Of a stretch of 64,000 nucleotides of DNA, positions 61,671 to 64,000 are shown one piece after another. The notes beneath the pieces were generated by a model, which worked only from the letters and a program-made list of their open reading frames with translations, searched no databases and was not told the origin of the DNA. Positions within the stretch are counted from its first letter, which is position 1; every line of letters starts with the position of its first letter. The DNA comes from Methanosalsum natronophilum. Its GTDB lineage: Archaea > Halobacteriota > Methanosarcinia > Methanosarcinales > Methanosarcinaceae. Where the stretch lies: the NCBI RefSeq assembly GCF_024808815.1, contig NZ_JANUCS010000006.1, positions 1 through 64,000 on the forward strand, written 5' to 3'. The position numbers and the translations under genes were made by a program.

Positions 61671-62816
61671 ATGAAAATAATAATATTAGGTGGTTTTTTA
61701 GGAAGTGGTAAGACCACTACATTGATAACTCTTGGCAAATACCTTGCAGATAATGGTAAGAAAGTAGCTATTGTTGTAAACGAGATAGGTCAAGTTGGAA
61801 TTGATAGTGATATCATTAATAAATATGGGTTAACGACAAAAGAGATCACAAGTGGTTGTATTTGCTGCACACTTAAAGTTGATATGAAGACAACAATAAC
61901 ACAACTCTATAATTCATATTCACCTGATTATCTATTAGTTGAACCATCAGGTATTGCATTTCCTAATATGATAAAACAAAACATAGAACTTATGAACTTT
62001 GATGATTCTATTGAGATCGCACCTTTGGTCACATTAATTGATGGTAGTCGATTTACAGATATTATGAAATCGGTAAAGAACTATGCAATGAGGCAAATTG
62101 AGGACGCTGAGATCATGGTCATAAATAAGATTGACCTATTAAAGCCGATCGAAGTACCTATAATTGAGGAATCTGCACGTCAGCTTAACAAGAATGCAAT
62201 TATTATTAAAATGACTGCTGACCCTAAAGATGCAGGTTTTAATGAACTTCTTAATACAATAATAGGTTTTGATGAATTTGTTAATACAATATCGCCTATA
62301 TTAGCTGAAAAGAATATTTCTTTAGAGACTAAAATTGATGTTGATCAAACTGGGTCTCCTAATCTATTGGAAATTGGGGGTTTGGATGGGCATCCGCATT
62401 ATGATAGTCGTTGCTCTGGTCTAGCATCCTATGCAAATGATTACCTGATAAAGGTCGATGATATAGAGATAGATAATGCCAGATCTATAACTTTTGAGAT
62501 TGCAAAAAAGCTTAAAGCAGATATAGTTAGGGAAACTCCTGAATTTGTTGGTCATATAAAAATGTTTTTGGAGACTGGGGAAATGACAGTAAAGAGCAGC
62601 ACAACATCATATACACAAGAGCCAACAATTGAATTACTGGACCAATTTTCAGAAAACAAACCTCATTTCAAGATACTTACAGCAGTTTCAGGGATCGATG
62701 AAGAAAAGCTTAGGCACATAGTGGATGAGAATATAAAATTGAACTTCAATAAAAGAAATATGGTAATATCAAAATCACATGATGAAGATCATCATCACCA
62801 TGATCACAATCATTGA
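61671..62816 (+). CDS. COG0523 (CobW-like) GTPase with His-rich tail
   Basis: 381 residues. P-loop GFLGSGKTT at 8-16, GCICCTL near 62 (the CxCC metal site), NKIDLL near 150. The C-terminal domain is CobW-like, and the last residues are rich in His/Asp, a metal-binding tail. COG0523 proteins are metal chaperones for zinc, cobalt or nickel. In methylotrophic methanogens they are plausible helpers for corrinoid or zinc methyltransferases; that link is inference. Its leader is duplicated before the next gene. Confidence 0.9.
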   Translation: MKIIILGGFLGSGKTTTLITLGKYLADNGKKVAIVVNEIGQVGIDSDIINKYGLTTKEITSGCICCTLKVDMKTTITQLYNSYSPDYLLVEPSGIAFPNMIKQNIELMNFDDSIEIAPLVTLIDGSRFTDIMKSVKNYAMRQIEDAEIMVINKIDLLKPIEVPIIEESARQLNKNAIIIKMTADPKDAGFNELLNTIIGFDEFVNTISPILAEKNISLETKIDVDQTGSPNLLEIGGLDGHPHYDSRCSGLASYANDYLIKVDDIEIDNARSITFEIAKKLKADIVRETPEFVGHIKMFLETGEMTVKSSTTSYTQEPTIELLDQFSENKPHFKILTAVSGIDEEKLRHIVDENIKLNFNKRNMVISKSHDEDHHHHDHNH

Positions 62817-63089
62817 ATTCGTTTTCATTTTCATCTAAATAAAAGAATATGACTTTATTTGCTGGATGAAAAACCTATCATTCACAAGCGGTGAACTTCA
62901 ATTCAAATCTGTTATGAATAGAGAATAGAGATAAATTTATTTTTGGCATATAGCCAAACAAATATATACTACCAGTCCAAATTTATTATAGAACATGAAT
63001 GGTCCCATATTTCACAAAGATCAGTTGGAGTGTGAGGTCGAATGTTCTAAACTAATAAATCTTAAACAAAAGCTTTAGAAGGAATTTAG
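62817..63089 (+). promoter_or_regulatory. Intergenic region with duplicated promoter/leader, copy 2
   Basis: TTGGCATATAGCCAA (62943-62957) is a perfect 5-5-5 dyad followed by AAATATATACTACC, as in copy 1. The leader then keeps TCGAATGTTCTAAACT and AAATCTTAAACAA. It ends in a GAAGGAAT ribosome site. Probably one regulator controls both GTPase genes. Confidence 0.6.
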
Positions 63090-64000
63090 ATGAAAATAGC
63101 AATTATAGGTGGTTTTCTTGGTAGTGGAAAAACCACTTCGATATTGAAATTGAGTGAAATGCTTACTGAAAATGGTCAAAAGGTGGCTATATTAGTTAAT
63201 GAGATTGGTCAAATTGGTGTTGATGGTGATACTATATCGAGTACTGGGCTTATGACAAAAGAACTTACAAGTGGATGTATATGTTGTTCCATATCCACAA
63301 GTCTATTAGCCACTTTGAGCGGTATTAAGAAGGATTTTAATCCAGATATTCTTTTGATCGAGCCTACAGGGATAGCATTTCCGGCTCAGATAAAGGCTAA
63401 TATTCAGGATATGGACTCTGAACTGTTCACATTTGCACCAATTATTTGTCTAGTTGATGGTAAGAGGTTTATTGATGAATTTAAACAAATTCCACGGTTT
63501 GTGATAAATCAAATAGCTGAATCTGAGATTATTGGTATAAACAAGATAGATATCACTCCAGCTGAACTATTACCAGGCGTAGTTAAAAGACTTAAGGATA
63601 TTAACAGTAAAGCAAAGATAATGCAGTTCTCAGCTAAAAGAAATGATGAAAAGTTTCAGGAACTGTTTGATCATATATACCATGATAGTCAGGTGAAATT
63701 ATCAAAAGAACTTTTTGAACAGGCAGCATATTCTATGAAGATGTCTGAGATATCTACTTATTCTACAGAATATTCGTTGTACATGAAGAATATTGATATG
63801 AACACTGCTAAGTTTGTAAATGAGAGAATATTGCAAGAAATAAAAGGAAAGGTTATGAAAGATAGTTCTTTGTTCGTTGGTCACATGAAAGGTATAATGT
63901 ATTTGTCTGGAAAGATAATCAAGTCGAGTATTACTTCATTTAATGAATCACCTGATTCAAGTATATATGAGACAGAAGATAATGCTGATCGTAAAAGTGT
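63090..64000 (+). CDS. COG0523 (CobW-like) GTPase, second paralogue (partial)
   Basis: 303 codons visible from the ATG at 63090; the gene runs off the window. P-loop GFLGSGKTTS at 8-17, NEIGQIGVDGD near 37, GCICCSI near 62, NKIDITP near 150. It is paralogous to the upstream GTPase through most of its length but more divergent after residue 190. With the duplicated leader this indicates a tandem gene duplication. Visible sequence has no frameshift. Confidence 0.9.
   Translation, partial: MKIAIIGGFLGSGKTTSILKLSEMLTENGQKVAILVNEIGQIGVDGDTISSTGLMTKELTSGCICCSISTSLLATLSGIKKDFNPDILLIEPTGIAFPAQIKANIQDMDSELFTFAPIICLVDGKRFIDEFKQIPRFVINQIAESEIIGINKIDITPAELLPGVVKRLKDINSKAKIMQFSAKRNDEKFQELFDHIYHDSQVKLSKELFEQAAYSMKMSEISTYSTEYSLYMKNIDMNTAKFVNERILQEIKGKVMKDSSLFVGHMKGIMYLSGKIIKSSITSFNESPDSSIYETEDNADRKS

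Noticed and set aside
1-64000. CRISPR arrays, tRNA or rRNA genes, transposases, integrase
   Set aside because: None recognised on either strand by reading; a tRNA or attachment-site scan by software could still find one, especially near the provirus edges.

Overview
ORGANISM. The window looks like a low-GC methylotrophic methanogen of the Methanosarcinaceae (Methanolobus/Methanococcoides/Methanohalophilus type). Support: a methylcobamide:coenzyme M methyltransferase closest to MtbA (21.0-22.0 kb), two COG0523/CobW GTPases, a PGF-CTERM (archaeosortase) surface protein, very large multi-PAS HisKA_2-type histidine kinases, archaeal TATA boxes, and Shine-Dalgarno motifs such as GGAGG, GAGGT and GGTG. 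Genus level is inference. LAYOUT. The window interleaves two kinds of DNA. (1) A tailed-virus (caudovirus) provirus, always on the minus strand, in four separated blocks: right block 53.98-60.5 kb (Bet/RecT recombinase, DUF927 helicase-like protein, small and large terminase), with its divergent control genes to 61.4 kb; portal block 47.96-49.44 kb; head block 14.97-19.29 kb (protease/scaffold, decoration protein, encapsulin-like capsid protein, connectors, gp10-like protein); tail block 1-2.41 kb (tail completion, tail tube, tail-assembly chaperone with a frameshift site, start of the tape measure, cut by the window edge). Read right to left this is the textbook caudovirus order. (2) Ordinary chromosomal genes fill the three gaps of about 12.6, 28.7 and 4.5 kb.

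CHROMOSOMAL GAPS. Gap 1 (2.4-15.0 kb): PGF-CTERM protein, two histidine kinases, and a Nudix plus PLD/SF2-helicase/DUF3427 pair that resembles defence cassettes. Gap 2 (19.3-48.0 kb): cytosine deaminase, MtbA, AlkD-like protein (frameshifted), HD-domain pseudogene, MarR-MATE efflux pair, WrbA, an iron/corrinoid-type ABC transporter with TrmO, AIM24-like protein, chagasin-type inhibitor, CheW-MCP pair, two more giant PAS kinases, and a radical SAM plus sulfonate-type ABC operon. Gap 3 (49.4-54.0 kb): a second iron/corrinoid-type ABC operon, an HxlR regulator and a cysteine-rich peptide. Two COG0523 GTPases with duplicated leaders close the right end.

HOW IT FITS TOGETHER. The first genes of the portal, head and tail blocks each start just behind almost the same promoter of about 48 bp: a TATA box flanked by two direct GTTGTAT boxes exactly 22 bp apart, placed so that the mRNA should be leaderless. 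The structural operons can therefore be switched on together although 4.5-29 kb of host DNA lies between the blocks. This dispersed but collinear and apparently co-regulated provirus, possibly a domesticated particle or gene-transfer-agent-like system, is the most notable feature of the window; misassembly must be excluded. A second highlight is an A AAA AAC slippery heptamer directly before the stop codon of the tail chaperone gene, with the downstream frame open in -1, i.e. a G/GT-type programmed frameshift. A third is a structured repeat of about 95 bp upstream of two of the paralogous giant kinases.
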